NCBI GenBank assembly: GCA_021464415.1
Contig: CM038467.1
Span: forward strand, 20,441,511 to 20,505,510
DNA: 64,000 bases
Origin: Lonicera japonica
Lineage: Eukaryota > Streptophyta > Magnoliopsida > Dipsacales > Caprifoliaceae
Reading direction: 5' to 3'
This document shows, piece after piece, positions 11,018 to 23,193 of this stretch (position 1 is its first letter; the number at the start of each line of letters is the position of its first letter). The translations under genes were made by a program, and so were the position numbers. The notes under the pieces were generated by a model. The model saw only the letters and a program-made list of their open reading frames with translations, was not told the DNA's origin and searched no databases.

Positions 11018-11034
11018 GATAAAAAAAAAAAATC

Positions 11035-12005
11035 CACTTTCTGCTGACACGACTGAGTGGGGTTGAAGTGTGAGAAAGTTCATGAGCATAATGGACTAAA
11101 GTTGAGTGTGTGTTTTTTTTTCTTTTATAAAATGGGCTAAAATTAGTGTTGGGATCATAAATTGGATCAGGCTTGACTTGCTTTCTTATAAAAGGCCCAT
11201 TTACTTATACGTACTCCCTCCTCGGAACACAATTAATAATATATCAAAACTTTATTATAAAAATTAAATTATAATCTTTTTAATTAAATTTAAATTAGTA
11301 ATTTTTTTTCCATTTTTTACAAAAATACTAAGTTGAACTTAAACTATTACTTTAACATCGATATAATATTTTCTTTTTGACAAAAAATTGAAATCAACAA
11401 ACCTAGTGAATCATGTCTAAATTTACTATAAAAAGTTAGGACTCCCTACTTAATATGAAATATTATCATATCTATAACAAAATCTTAGAACATATTCTAT
11501 TTCAACGCTTATGTAATAATTCAAGCCGCTTGTGAATGTGACTAGTTCTTAACGAAATCAACCGCATTTTGTGTTAAGCTATTATCAAAATTAGATTAAA
11601 CTAAATTTGTTCAATGCTTATGTACATTTTAATAAAGGAGGTGACTGCGGCGCGTTTAGAACAATTTTATAATTGGTGCCAAATCTGAAATAAATTATGC
11701 CAATGCAGGCACCTTTATTTAGAACTTTAACCATGATTCACTCTCGCAAAGAAGCAGCAAAAGGAAAAGTCCCCATGATGCCCATCAAAAGTACCTTATA
11801 TATTAAACAACAACCAATCTTATTAAAATCAGTCAAAAAAACATGCATACACTTTCTCCTTAATTACTTATCAACACTCTCCACCTTCTTTATGCAAACA
11901 ATCTTTCTCTTAGTCAATAAAGACCAAAGGAGGTAGATCCCTTTTAAATCCAAACCCTAGCTTTTGGTCCCATTCCTCATCATTCACTAGTGTACGTACA
12001 TACTG
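11035..12005. other. Intergenic region downstream of the receptor-like gene
   Basis: AT-rich DNA between the MULE-like element and the stop codon of the minus-strand receptor gene. The last few hundred bases probably include that gene's 3' untranslated region. A short frame at 11697-11936 has no recognisable domain and is not called a gene. Confidence 0.5.
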
Positions 12006-15000
12006 TTAAGAGCATGCCATTTTCTCTAGCACCTGAAGTGCATCTTTCATTGAAGGTCTCTTCTGTGGTATCACTGAAGCACAACTAAACCCTAGCTTAA
12101 AGCATGCTAGCGCAGCCTCCTCCCTGGCATCCATGTCACCCCTTATTGCCACGTCGGCCATCCTCAGAACCCGGTTTTGCTCCTCCCCTAACGAACCACT
12201 GGCGGTCCACTGGCCCAACTCCCTATCGGAAAACACCTTTCCTGTCAAAAGCTCGAGAAAAACAATCCCAAACGAGTACACATCCCACTTGGGGTTGGGC
12301 TTGAGGTTCTTGAGCGACTCAGGTGCATGGTAAGGAGATGTGCACCCTGTGAACCCGGTAGTTGAACTGCTAGGTGTGGAACCAAGTGTGAGGTCGTGTA
12401 TTTCATCGCGAGAAGATATGGATCTCTTGCTGCCAAAGGGTCGAGTTGGACCGTCTGTTTTGTAGTAATTTTTGCCCGATATAAGCCAATGGAGCCCAAA
12501 ATCACTTATTACAGGCTCCATATCGGGTGTCAAGAGGATGTTGGCGGGTTTTATGTTGCCATGCACGTGTTTCTTCTCGTGAATGTAGGTTAGTCCCCGA
12601 GCAATACCTCTTGCTATCTTGAGCCGGGTTTCGAATGATAGACGACATGGAGAAGAGCCAATTCTTTCTGAAATTTAAACCAAAGAAAAATAGCGTCAAT
12701 TTTTAAAGATAAATTGTACATCTAATTATAAATGAATCTTTCGTGCCATAAATTCCTAAAGTGGTTGTCAAAAGAAAAAATTGATATGAATTGCTTAAAA
12801 AAGGTTTAAAAGTTATCGATCAAACAAATTTAAACTATATATATATATATTGCAATCCAAATTTTTTCCGCTTTAAATGAGCAGTGCTCAGTTCCAAATA
12901 CCCTACTCACAGGAAAAAAAAATTAGAAGATACAATGTTTTGGGCATTTCACTCTAGCATAAATAAATGAAGGCAAAAGGGTATCACTTTTTACATACAT
13001 ATTATATATAATTACTTAAATAAATGAAGTTTGAGCCTAACTAGGAATAGTTGTCGAACTTTGGCATCTTTGTGACTTTGTGTGTGGGGGTTTATATGTA
13101 AAAATATGTAATGTTGGAGGGAGTGGAACACATGCGTTTTGGCGTATTATATGTTCTCTTGTGGTGTTAGCACAAGCGCGTGGAGAACTTCTGGGAATCA
13201 CAAAAATGAGGGAGAGATGTATCTAACAAAAAGACAACTCTAAGACAAAATGGTTTTATGTGTTTAACCCGGATTATAGTAATTTTCCTTTTTTAACATA
13301 TTTTATACAGTGTTTGGACCCTATTAAATGTATATAAAACCTTTATTTTTATTATATTTTATAAATAAGTTAGTAACTGTGTAGGTGCACATTAACATGA
13401 CTTTTCTGGGCACTAATAGAGAACTAGCGTAATGTAGCAAAAGAATCATTAAATGTGCTAACACGCGCCTTTATAATATCATGAGAAAGAGAAGGAACAG
13501 AGAGCTTACTGTAACCACCAGCTCCGGCCAAGCTTCCGTTGGAGACATAATCATAGATAACAAGCTTCTCCGCATCTCCCCAGTAAAACCCTCTAACCCT
13601 AACCAAATTCAGGTGGCGCATTTTATCAATAGTCCTCACAATTCCCTCGAACTCCTTCACCCTCTCCACTCCGTCGATCTCTCCGATCCTACGCACGGCA
13701 AATGCCGTACCATCCTCCAGCACCGCCTTGTACACTATACTCGACCCACTCGAACCCAACACGTACGCCGATGCCTTCAACAGAGTCTCGATTTCCAGCT
13801 CTGTCTCTCCGTCAACCATAACCAGCGACCTCTGTTTTTGTTTGTACTCTGAGTTTACAGCTTCGACCACGCTGTGTTTGCTGTTGTTCTCGTCGCTATC
13901 GGAGCATGTGGATGACTCTCCGGCGATCAGGCAGGACCAAGTGGGGAGGCCCCCAACGTCTTTTGAGATGGTGGGCTCTGTTTTGACACTGCATTCTTTA
14001 GTTTCCGAAGTTGATTTGGCTATGGTGTCTCTATTTTTCTTCTTCAATTGGTACACGTATAGAATTACCTGTTTGAAAATATAATGTTAATCCTGCTATG
14101 AAAAATGGGAGGAGAAAAATTACTTTTTACTAAGGTAAAATTACTAGCTATGTTAAAAACTTGCAACCTATTGGAACACACATTCAGCCACTAAGAAATT
14201 TTACCGTCAACCTTTATAATTCAAATTAATTATTTAGTTCAAAAAGGAGAAAATTGAGTTACTATGACTCTGACCAAACATAATCATGTGTTTTAAAAAT
14301 CACAGGGTTTAAGGTTGCTACAAATTCCAGTTATAAATAAAATGTTACCATGGCTAGCAGTCCGATCCCAGCTAAATCCCCGACCGCGATTCCAGCAATT
14401 GTCCCCGGTTTTAACCCGTGCTCCGGCTTTTTCTGGGAGGTGGACTCTGTTCCAGGCGAATTTTGTCCGCTGATTGTTTTGGGGATGGCTGCTATTGCTG
14501 CAGGAGAAGAACTGCCGTTAACAGCAGTGATATTAGGCGGAGTTGATAGTGAGGAAGGAATTATACAGAGCTTTTTCAACGGTTTTCCACACAGATCTGC
14601 ATTTCCCACAAACGACTCTGTTTTCTGATTCAACAAGGCAATGGATTGAGGGATTGGGCCGGTGAGATTGTTGAAGGACAGATCAATGGTGGAATTCACC
14701 GGAATTTTCTTCACAAACTCGGGAGGTACTGACCCAGATAGCTTATTGTAAGAGAGATTCAAGTAACGAAGATTCTCTCCACCGAATTCCAAAGACAGAG
14801 TTCCATTAAACAAATTGGAGGATAGATCTAGAACTTGAACAAATTGGAACCCACTTGGAATAGAACCCGAAAAGTAATTACTCCTCAAAGAAACGACACT
14901 GAGATTTTTCAGAGAGGTTACAACTTCCGGGAACTCTCCGGCGAGGGCATTGTCTGAAAGATTGAGCAGCTGAATACTCTTCATCCCGGAAATAGACACC

Positions 15001-15437
15001 GGCAGCTCGCCAGAGATGACATTGCCAGCGAGAGAGAGGACTTGGAGCTCAGATGAGTTGAAGAGAGAAATGGGTAGTGTTCCATTGAGAAAATTGTTGG
15101 AGAGATCGAGAGTATGCAAGTGTTGGATTAAACCTAATTCTTCTGGAATTGAACCGAGGAGTTGGGAGTTGGGGAGGATTAAGCTGATGACCCGGAACAT
15201 GTCATTCTGGTCGATGAAGGATCCGATTTGGGCACAGGTGACGCCGGTCCATGAACAGGGGGATACGTCGTCGTAGTTCCAGTTATCAAGAACTGACGAG
15301 GGGTCACTGAGAACACAGTACTTGAAAGAAAGTAGAAGAGTTCCATCTTGATTTAGAGCAAGAGAGGGAAATGAAAGATTAATGAACACAAAGAATGTAC
15401 ACCATAGATAGAGAGAATCAGCTCTAATGAAACTCAT
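12006..15437 (-). CDS. LRR receptor-like protein with an atypical kinase domain (At4g34220/RDK1 type), three exons
   Basis: Exons are 15437-14349, 14068-13510 and 12667-12006. Introns are 280 and 842 bp with GT-AG borders, giving 769 residues. Residues 1-27 form a signal peptide. An LRR N-terminal cap with CSWTGVTC follows at about 61-68, then roughly seven to eight leucine-rich repeats to about residue 275. After a Ser/Pro/Thr-rich spacer comes a transmembrane segment at about 345-369 followed by KKK. The cytoplasmic kinase fold (about 455-765) lacks canonical residues. The glycine loop reads LGSSGSSIVYKA, the VAIK lysine is arginine (AVRR, Arg489), and HRD is HGN (585-587); DFG is retained (605-607). 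It is therefore probably a pseudokinase acting as a plasma-membrane scaffold or co-receptor. From memory, the Arabidopsis relative is named RECEPTOR DEAD KINASE1 and is linked to ABA response; I am moderately sure of that link. Initiation is at the ATG at 15437. A longer frame upstream starts only with GTG. Confidence 0.94.
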
Positions 15438-18400
15438 GGTGTTTGATTCAATTCTCTGCACACATTACAACAACTGCATGTCGATGTTCATAAATATTGG
15501 AAGAAAAATCAAGAGAGAGAGAGAGAGCAGGCGGGTTATGGTTAATTGTTTTGGTGAACAAAAATGGATGATAGGTTGGGTTGGGTTGGGTAGAGCAGAG
15601 CAGAGAGAATAAAAATGGAGGAGAGTTGTTGGGAGTTGCAGAGAGGGCAAAGAGGGTTGTGGTTTTTTACTCTCTCGTTAAATGATAAATATGTTGAGAG
15701 TTTAGCGAACTTGGAGTTGTGGTCGTACGTTCTGTTGTGTTCCCTTTACGAGAATAAAAGTATGGAGGGAATCTTTGAAGGGCGGTGCTAAAAGACAGAT
15801 CGGATGTTGAAATGAGTTGGAACACATCATGTGTTCACAGACTCACAGTGTAGCTCATGTAATGTCCACCTTGTTTTTTGTAAATTTTTCTCACCATACG
15901 TGGTAGTTTAGTAATCACCTTTTAATAAGATACCATCACACATTACACCAATTCATACAAAGTTATGATTTAATGAATGAATTGATAATAAATTTAAATA
16001 ATTATCGAGTTCATTCATTTAACACAAAATAGTAATGAATCCGCTGCAAATTCAACTTTAACAAATTCGAGTGACTAGCTTGACCTCTTTTTCTTTTCTT
16101 TTTTTTTTTAACTTTAAATGCTACTAAAAATTTATGAATATTTATCCTACTTTTAAGTACTTCGTTATTTTTTATCTTGTTTCTAGCACAAAGTTTTTTA
16201 ATTAATTTTTTTTATATAAAAATTATTTGTTTAATGGGTATTATGGGGTCATGTTATGTCACCCTATAACAAACTGAGCCGTATATGAATTCGGAAAACA
16301 TCACCCGATAGATTATCGAATCGTGTTTAGTTAGAGGCAAAACTAGCTCATATTCATTAAGACCAAATACGAAACCGACATGAACCATCCCGTTCACAGT
16401 TACTTTTCAAGAAAGTTATTAGTTTAAAATGGGCAACTCTATCTAAAAGCTTTGCTTTCTATTGGGCACCCTATTTACACAATTAAAGTATGATTTTACT
16501 CTTCGTAACGTTTCTACCATTTCTTTATGAGCGATTTTGTTTCTATCCATTATATTTTGCAGTTAATCCACTCTTAAATTGTAGAAATTTTGTACAAAGT
16601 TTTACAATTTAGCCTTTTCAAAATTGATAAGTATATCCACCTATTAAAGTTAATTTATAATTGTATAAATTTAGATTCTATTTTAATTAAGATTCTTAAT
16701 TCTTTTTTAATTTTTTTCATATTAACTTTTCAAAAAATTTCAAACTGTTCCATTTTAAATAATACTTTAAAGGCAAAGATTTCTCTTTCATTAAAATACA
16801 TAGTGCATCAACATGTGTAATATCAACACATATTGTCAAGAGCATATTGTGTTGTAACCACAATTTGTCTAAGAAATTGCAGCATGCAATCATGCTAGGG
16901 GGTGGCGTATGAGAAGTTAATATGCACAATCCATATTTTTTTTCCTACGTATTAGTTGGGACGCACAACTGATGGATGCATGGATGGACAAAATGACTCG
17001 CAATCACAGACCGAGCCTCTGCCCAAATTGTAACGCCCCACATTCATGCATGTGTGTGGTATGGAGTAGATAGACAAGATTTCTGCATCCCTACGTGTTC
17101 CACAATTCCTCAATACACAGCCATTTGAAAGACAGCAACCAATTTACAGTACACTACAATACAATTTACGGCATAAATAAATTCCATAAACGACTAAAAA
17201 GGTTCTTCAAAGATAAAAAAATTCCAAATCCATCTCCACTGTGCAGTGTTAAATTTTTCCAGGTATACAATTCATAAGATGCTTATGAATAGTAGCATGT
17301 TTATGTAGCTCATTTTTCATAAGATGCTTTCTTTTGTTCCACTTAATTTTATGATTTTCTTCTGAATGCAAATACAATTCAATTCAAGGTATTTTAAGGT
17401 TTTTTTTTTTTTAGAAATAATGTCAAAGGCGTGAAGAGAAAACATATGTTGTAGGAAAAATTTTAGATTAATTTTCATTTTGTTAGCTATCATGTACTAA
17501 AAAAAAGGAAAAAAGATTAGAAGAGAAAGATAGGGTGTTAGGTTCAACATTTTTGTTAATTATGTTGAATATCCTTTGTTCTTTCAAAATTGGGTAACAA
17601 TGATTTTAAAAGCAAGAAAATGGTAAAAAGAAAACCTTGTTAATGGATCATATTTTGTAATTAGTTAGTTATTGGTATCCGAATAAAGCTGCGCATTTTA
17701 ATTCTGTCAATTTAGGAAGATTGGTTGTTTGGTTCCTTACCAAAATTTACTGAATATTTTAGTATTAAATTATTATTTAAAATAATGTTTAAAAAATTAA
17801 ATTAATAATAGTTTTTTGTCAGTTTATCCACGTTCGCGGATTAACTTAATAAGTAATGCGGATTAACTACAAGATATGGTGGATAGAAATAAAATCACCC
17901 TAAATTTAATATTTAGATTAATTAATAGTTGTATTAGTTAATATTACTATTCTTAACACCACCACCAATTTTCTCACAAACACTCCACCACTTTGGTTAT
18001 TGTTGCCACCATCTTCACTCCTCCTATCCTCCATTCTCTATTACTTGCACCACCTGGTTCTCGTTGTGCTCCAATCTTCTTCCTTTTCATTTCATTCCTT
18101 ACGGTAGCGTCACCACCACATGTCATTCAAGTGTGGATTGACTTAAGTCACAAATTGGGCCCTTGGGGATCAAATGGATTAATTTTTTGATGAAACTTGA
18201 TGGAGATTATTTCGACCAAAATTTATATATAAAAAAATCAATCGATAAGTGGATTAATTACAAAAATTAATATATAGTTGTATGGTGAAATTTAAGTGAT
18301 GATAAAAGCATTCTTAAAGTATAATCTCTCCACCACATATAATACAATTTAAGCATGATGTACAATTATTACAATGTATGCATATGGTTCACTTAAACCT

Positions 18401-18560
18401 CTCCTGATATATTATTGGCTGATGTTTTTCGAATTCACATTCAATTTAATTTATTATTGGTGATACATGATGACTTGATAGTATCCTCTAAACAACTAAA
18501 TTTTACTAAACAAAATTCTAGAAAAAAAGTTTCACTAGTCTAACGGGTTGTAGTAATTTG

Positions 18561-18788
18561 CATTAGACATGGTAGAATCACATGATTCAACAAAATTAAG
18601 TTATAATAAAATTTGAAAAAGAAAAAAAATTAACTAGCCAACAGGTTCCTAAATTCGTTGAGGGTGAACATGTAACTAATTTCTTGTTATTTTGTGTCAA
18701 ACAAGTGAGCCCAATAATAACCCGAATTCGTTAAAGATTAATCCATTAACTTGTAACTTTGTGTCATGTGATTCTACCAGGTCTAATG
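18561..18788. mobile_element. MITE-like element with ~40-bp terminal inverted repeats
   Basis: The left end contains CATTAGACATGGTAGAATCA (18561-18580). The right end contains TGATTCTACCAGGTCTAATG (18769-18788), the reverse complement with one mismatch. The similarity extends inward through an AAGTTA-type phrase. The interior is AT-rich and non-coding. No clear target duplication was found. Confidence 0.65.
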
Positions 18789-19670
18789 GGGTAGTGAAAT
18801 TATACTTTACGAGTGCATTATCATCACCTTAAAATTTGCCTCCTGAATTTAATTCGACAACTTCTCCCTTGTAAAATATAAATTTGATTTCTAGCATTTA
18901 TCCGCCAAAAGCCGGGTAGCATGTTTGTGTACTTCTTGTTCTTGGGACAAGCATATCAAGAGTTCAATCCACATGACGTAGTTATACTCATCTTTGGTTG
19001 TAGTTGTCGTGTCTATCATTTGTGACGGTGGTAGTTATAAATTATCACTTGCATCAAAAGTTTGTTATATCCCCATAATGTAATTCATAAGATATGTTTC
19101 CTTTGAAATTTTAGAAGACATTAATTTTAATCTCGGAAAGTGGTCCAATAATAACGTACTAGGATCAACGCTAATGTTATATGATAATAGAACGTATCTA
19201 AAAAAGAAAAAAAGACATTATTTTTTCATTCAACGTACTTAGTACGAAGAATGAGATTCAAACTCCTGCTTTGTGTTTTTTCACCACATGCTTTTGTCGA
19301 TTCAAAAATGAAATTATTCATGTGATGTAACACTTACTTTCATAAATACCATATATGTTAAATTAATATCACCCATCCCCTTTTTCTGACTGTGCAAGCT
19401 AGACTTTAGGAAATTTGGTGTATAAAAGCAACTAATAATGTACATATAAAAGATATTTGCTAATTACTGTATCTATGTTAAATTAACTTTTATACGAATT
19501 AGCTAAATTTTAGCAAACTGGCGGAACATCTTTTTTGGGTAACATTACTATGTTGGGTATCATTTAGCGTGGATTCTAGTGTGCCAAAAGGTGCAAGAGA
19601 AAAGACGATTTTTGTACAACCACCCGCCTTTTGCTTTCACATTGAAATAGAACAATGTCGTAAACCAAAC

Positions 19671-19709
19671 CACCCACCCCACCCCACCCACCCCCCCCCC
19701 CTCCCCCAA
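19671..19709 (-). other. C-rich/G-rich tract with G-quadruplex potential on the minus strand
   Basis: The plus strand carries successive runs of three or more C separated by single A or T bases, including one run of about 12 C. The minus strand therefore has well over four G-tracts of three or more with 1-nt loops, the standard G-quadruplex pattern. A CA microsatellite follows at about 19710-19720. Confidence 0.7.
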
Positions 19710-22708
19710 CACACACACACCCAACCCAACCAAAAAAAAAGGAAATAGAATAATGTCAAGATTATCCAAAAAAAAAAAAATTCAAAAAAGTGGAAGCCGA
19801 CAGATATCACTATCTTGGACATGGACCATTCAAAAGTACATCATATCAAAGGAAATAATAAGTAGAAAAGAACGTCAAAATTATGGTTCTGGTGGTCTGG
19901 AACTCACGGCCGCCCTATTTTCACTGAAAAGCCCACCATAACCACTAACCTTGTACACACTTGCTTAAACAACCCACCTCAGGCCTCAGCTACTCGATCT
20001 TCATCTATTTTTCCTTGTTTTTGTTCCACCAAATTTTTTATATCTTATAATAATTAATTGCACTTCATAGAAAAGTACGTTGTGGGCCTCCTGGCATTGT
20101 GGATTCGTTTGTTCACGTCAAAGGTTAATCAACAATGTCCTACAATTTATGTTTATAATAATTACGTCCACCAATTAAAAGTGGTCTAATCATTTATTTA
20201 CTGCTAAATACTTGTCGGGAAAAACTATTTGATAATATGTACTTCGAATTATGGTAAATACAAAATCATGGAGACCAGCAGTGGACTTAAATATGCGATC
20301 AAAGATTAATTTTGTATAAAGAATTTTGTCTGCCATGCATAAAGAATTTACTTAAGTTAAATATAAGATTAACTCATTTTGACATAACTCCAGATCTTGA
20401 AATTGTACATTAGCATTGGTAAGATCTTACTTTGTTCCATCTACCATTGCTCGAAAGTGAAATATCATGATGTCAATAATTAAAAACATGTCTAATTATA
20501 TTTTATCTCCAGTTGTAGTCTTTTTTACTTGTTACAGTATTTAATTTTGAAAAATAATTTTTTGTTTGAAAGAGGAAATGTTTAAATCTCTTTATTTTAT
20601 TATTATTATTATTATTATAAATAACTAATAAATCTTTTTCACTTTGATTGACACTCGAACTTGGAATCCCAAATCCAAGTATGTGTTTATACCACCGGAC
20701 TAACCCACTTGCTCGTACTTATATGTTATAATTTGTCCGTAAAGAGTGTCACTGTTTGCAAACAAAAAGTGTTACAATTTATTGTTTTTTTCTTTTTTTT
20801 TGGTTGATTAGTCTTAAGAATCATATTATTCTTCAAACATTACCATTAGCGGATTCATTTGTATAAACTAAATGTTTCAAGCGTTATATACGATCATTCA
20901 GTATTAAATATGTTCCGTCAAAAAAAGAAAGTATTAAATATTGTGAGGTCAACAAATGTCGCCTACTAGCTATTAAATTATGAGCAGAAACAATCTGACA
21001 AAAACACGAATTTTTTTTGTAAGGCTGTTTCTCCTAATTAAATCAATCTGATTTAAGTCCACCTCAATGTCGTATGATTGCTGATTTTATACAAGAAAGG
21101 ATAATCACAGCAAGCTTGAGAGTACAAATATTTTCAGATGATAATTAGCTAGGTGATTTTACTCACTAGTAATTGTTTCCACATTTTATATCACTTACCA
21201 CAGGGGTTATTGCTTAACTTTAAAGACATGTATTATCTATAAACGTAGGGTTCTTTATGTTTTGTTTAGTTGCTATTCTCTCATCACGTCTGGTTCCTCT
21301 TCTTGTTAATTTGCTTCTTTCTCCCCGGCTGTCTATTTTCTCTCCAGTTCTTCTAGATTCCTTCTTTATTTTTTCTTCACCTTTTAAAGGTCACCAACTG
21401 ATAATTGGTGTTCTAGGTTTACATGGAAGGAATGTAATTAGTGGGATATTAGTTGTTGATTGCATGTTTTTAGTAAATTTTGTATGGTAAATCCGACTTT
21501 AAAATGATTTTGAAAGGCTTAAGCCTCTAATAGGACTCGATCAACTGAGGCTGCTGGCTGCACACCTTTTGAATTCTCAGGGTCAGGTGCAAAGCTAGTT
21601 CTCTCGTTCTTGTATTTGGCATTCCCGTGAATCCCTATGATATCGCAGAGAAAGAATCTTGCATCTATCTCGAGTTGCTCTATATGACTTTGGAACTAGT
21701 AGTCCTTCAAATTCTGCAGTTGGAAACTAGAACCAAATATAGAAATCAAAGTACCTGTCTGTACCCTATCTTCAATATATATTTTTTCTTTTGTACCATA
21801 CAATTTCTTGTAAATAAGACTGAGTATAAAAATGCAACTTGGATTGGCATCTGTGCATGAAAATTCCGTTGTGTAGTTATAAAGGGCATCTACAAATGTT
21901 TCCTCCTTTTATTAGGAGTTCAAAGGTTGAAAGGCCACGCTGCTTGCTCTTTAGACTTTACACTTTGCCTATAATGGTTAATATCTGCAATGTTCTCTTG
22001 GTTTGTGCCACATCATTCTTCCCAATTTTTAAGTGAAGTCGATATATGTGTGTGTAAGAATGTCAAACCAAATGCTTTGATCTTGCATCTAGAACCAGAA
22101 ATCTTCGTAACCCAAGTTGGACTTATCTTTTGGGATCATTGAAGTACATGAGCCAGAGCCAGTTCCATCTGTCACACACTACGAAATCCTTAACTCTCAA
22201 GTGTGCATTTTGTGAATCGTAATTTTTCACTTTATTCTTTCTCTTTTAGGTACATAAGAAACCCGAAGCCCACACTTTATTCTTTCGAAGTTTTAAGAAA
22301 ATATACATTGTTAATAAGCGCAGGGAAGGATCAAGGACTGCACAAAGGAGATAAATTAGTAACTTTTAACCCATCTAATGATTCTAATCTACAAGCCTTA
22401 TCAGTAAACTTCATTGACATCATGCAGCTTTTACACACTACTAGGAATACTTTGGCACATTAGTTTGCAATTAGGTCCCCATACAGTATCTAACCTTTGG
22501 ATATAGTTTTAGGCTATGTTTGTTCTGTATTAAAGTTTGGTGGAATTTCTTTTATTCAAAGATTCGCAGAATTTGCTTTGTTTGTTTATTTAGAGAATGA
22601 GAAGGTGATCAAGCCCAAGGGAATCAGATTTCTCAAGGGCTATATAATGTCCATAAATATATACATTAAAATGTTAAGTTACTCAAATTGCCACCAACTT
22701 TGAATTGT

Positions 22709-22899
22709 GTTTTTTTGGTTCCCCACGAGGTGTCCGGGCCAGCTTTGGCGCACCTTGACTAATCCCAGCCGTGGTGTGCATGTGGCTGCCGCTGGTCAAG
22801 CATTATTTTGACAATGCCGTAAATCGACCTTGAAAGCTCCAAGTCGACCCAAGATTGTCACAGTTGCAACCTTATACCACTGGGTCAAGAGGCTTGGGT
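22709..22899 (-). mobile_element. AU-like SINE with perfect 16-bp target-site duplication
   Basis: The 191-bp element is flanked by ACCAACTTTGAATTGT at 22693-22708 and again at 22900-22915. On the minus strand it begins near CCCAGTGGTATAAGG (A-box-like), has a B-box-like GGGTCGACTT, and ends GCTGGCCCGGACACC...GGAACC before an A-run. This matches the tRNA-derived head and 3' end I know from plant AU SINEs. SINEs use Pol III and are mobilised by LINE machinery. The intact, perfect duplication suggests a fairly recent insertion. Confidence 0.88.
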
Positions 22900-23193
22900 A
22901 CCAACTTTGAATTGTAATACCCAGTTAACCAATGAGGACAAAGTGAATCAGGGTCCTCGTAAAATGATTCCTGCATGAACGAAGTTGGCCTTGTTACATT
23001 TGTTTTGAATTCTGGAATCAACAATATTGATGACACTCATGTCCTCAACTTTGCACTTATGTCTTTTTAAAATCTTTCCCAAATTTGTTTACTTTTCCAT
23101 TTTTAATTTTGTTAGACAAGCATCTGCAATAACATTATCCTTTCTCATTTTTTGGGGCTCGTTTTCTCATTTAAGTTGCTACTCTCAATAACA

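Larger units (their letters stand above)
6564..11034. mobile_element. MULE-like element with long terminal inverted repeats (Pack-MULE candidate)
   Basis: About 210 bp at the left (6569-6775) reappear in inverted orientation at the right (10805-11017). Shared phrases include GTTGTTTTGAAA, the palindrome TTTTACATGTAAAA and GCGATTTTACATG. Long inverted termini of this size are typical of Mutator-like elements. The flanks share a 7-bp direct repeat CACTTTC (6557-6563 and 11035-11041); a full 9-bp duplication is not visible. The 4.5-kb interior has no intact transposase. It contains a GC-rich exon-like block (6842-7150), a Helitron-type 3' terminus (8697-8723), a purine-rich tract (10530-10790) and otherwise AT-rich DNA. 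It lies between the esterase and the receptor-like gene. Confidence 0.7.
15438..22708. other. Gene-poor intergenic region
   Basis: The first ~350 bp hold the promoter and 5' untranslated region of the minus-strand receptor gene, including a GA-rich tract near 15513-15530. The rest is AT-rich with no supported gene. Contained features are a MITE (18561-18788), a C-rich tract (19671-19709), an ATT microsatellite near 20597-20620, and a pyrimidine-rich less AT-biased stretch (about 21240-22480). That stretch has only short frames and may be a decayed gene or repeat; no domain was recognised. Confidence 0.5.
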
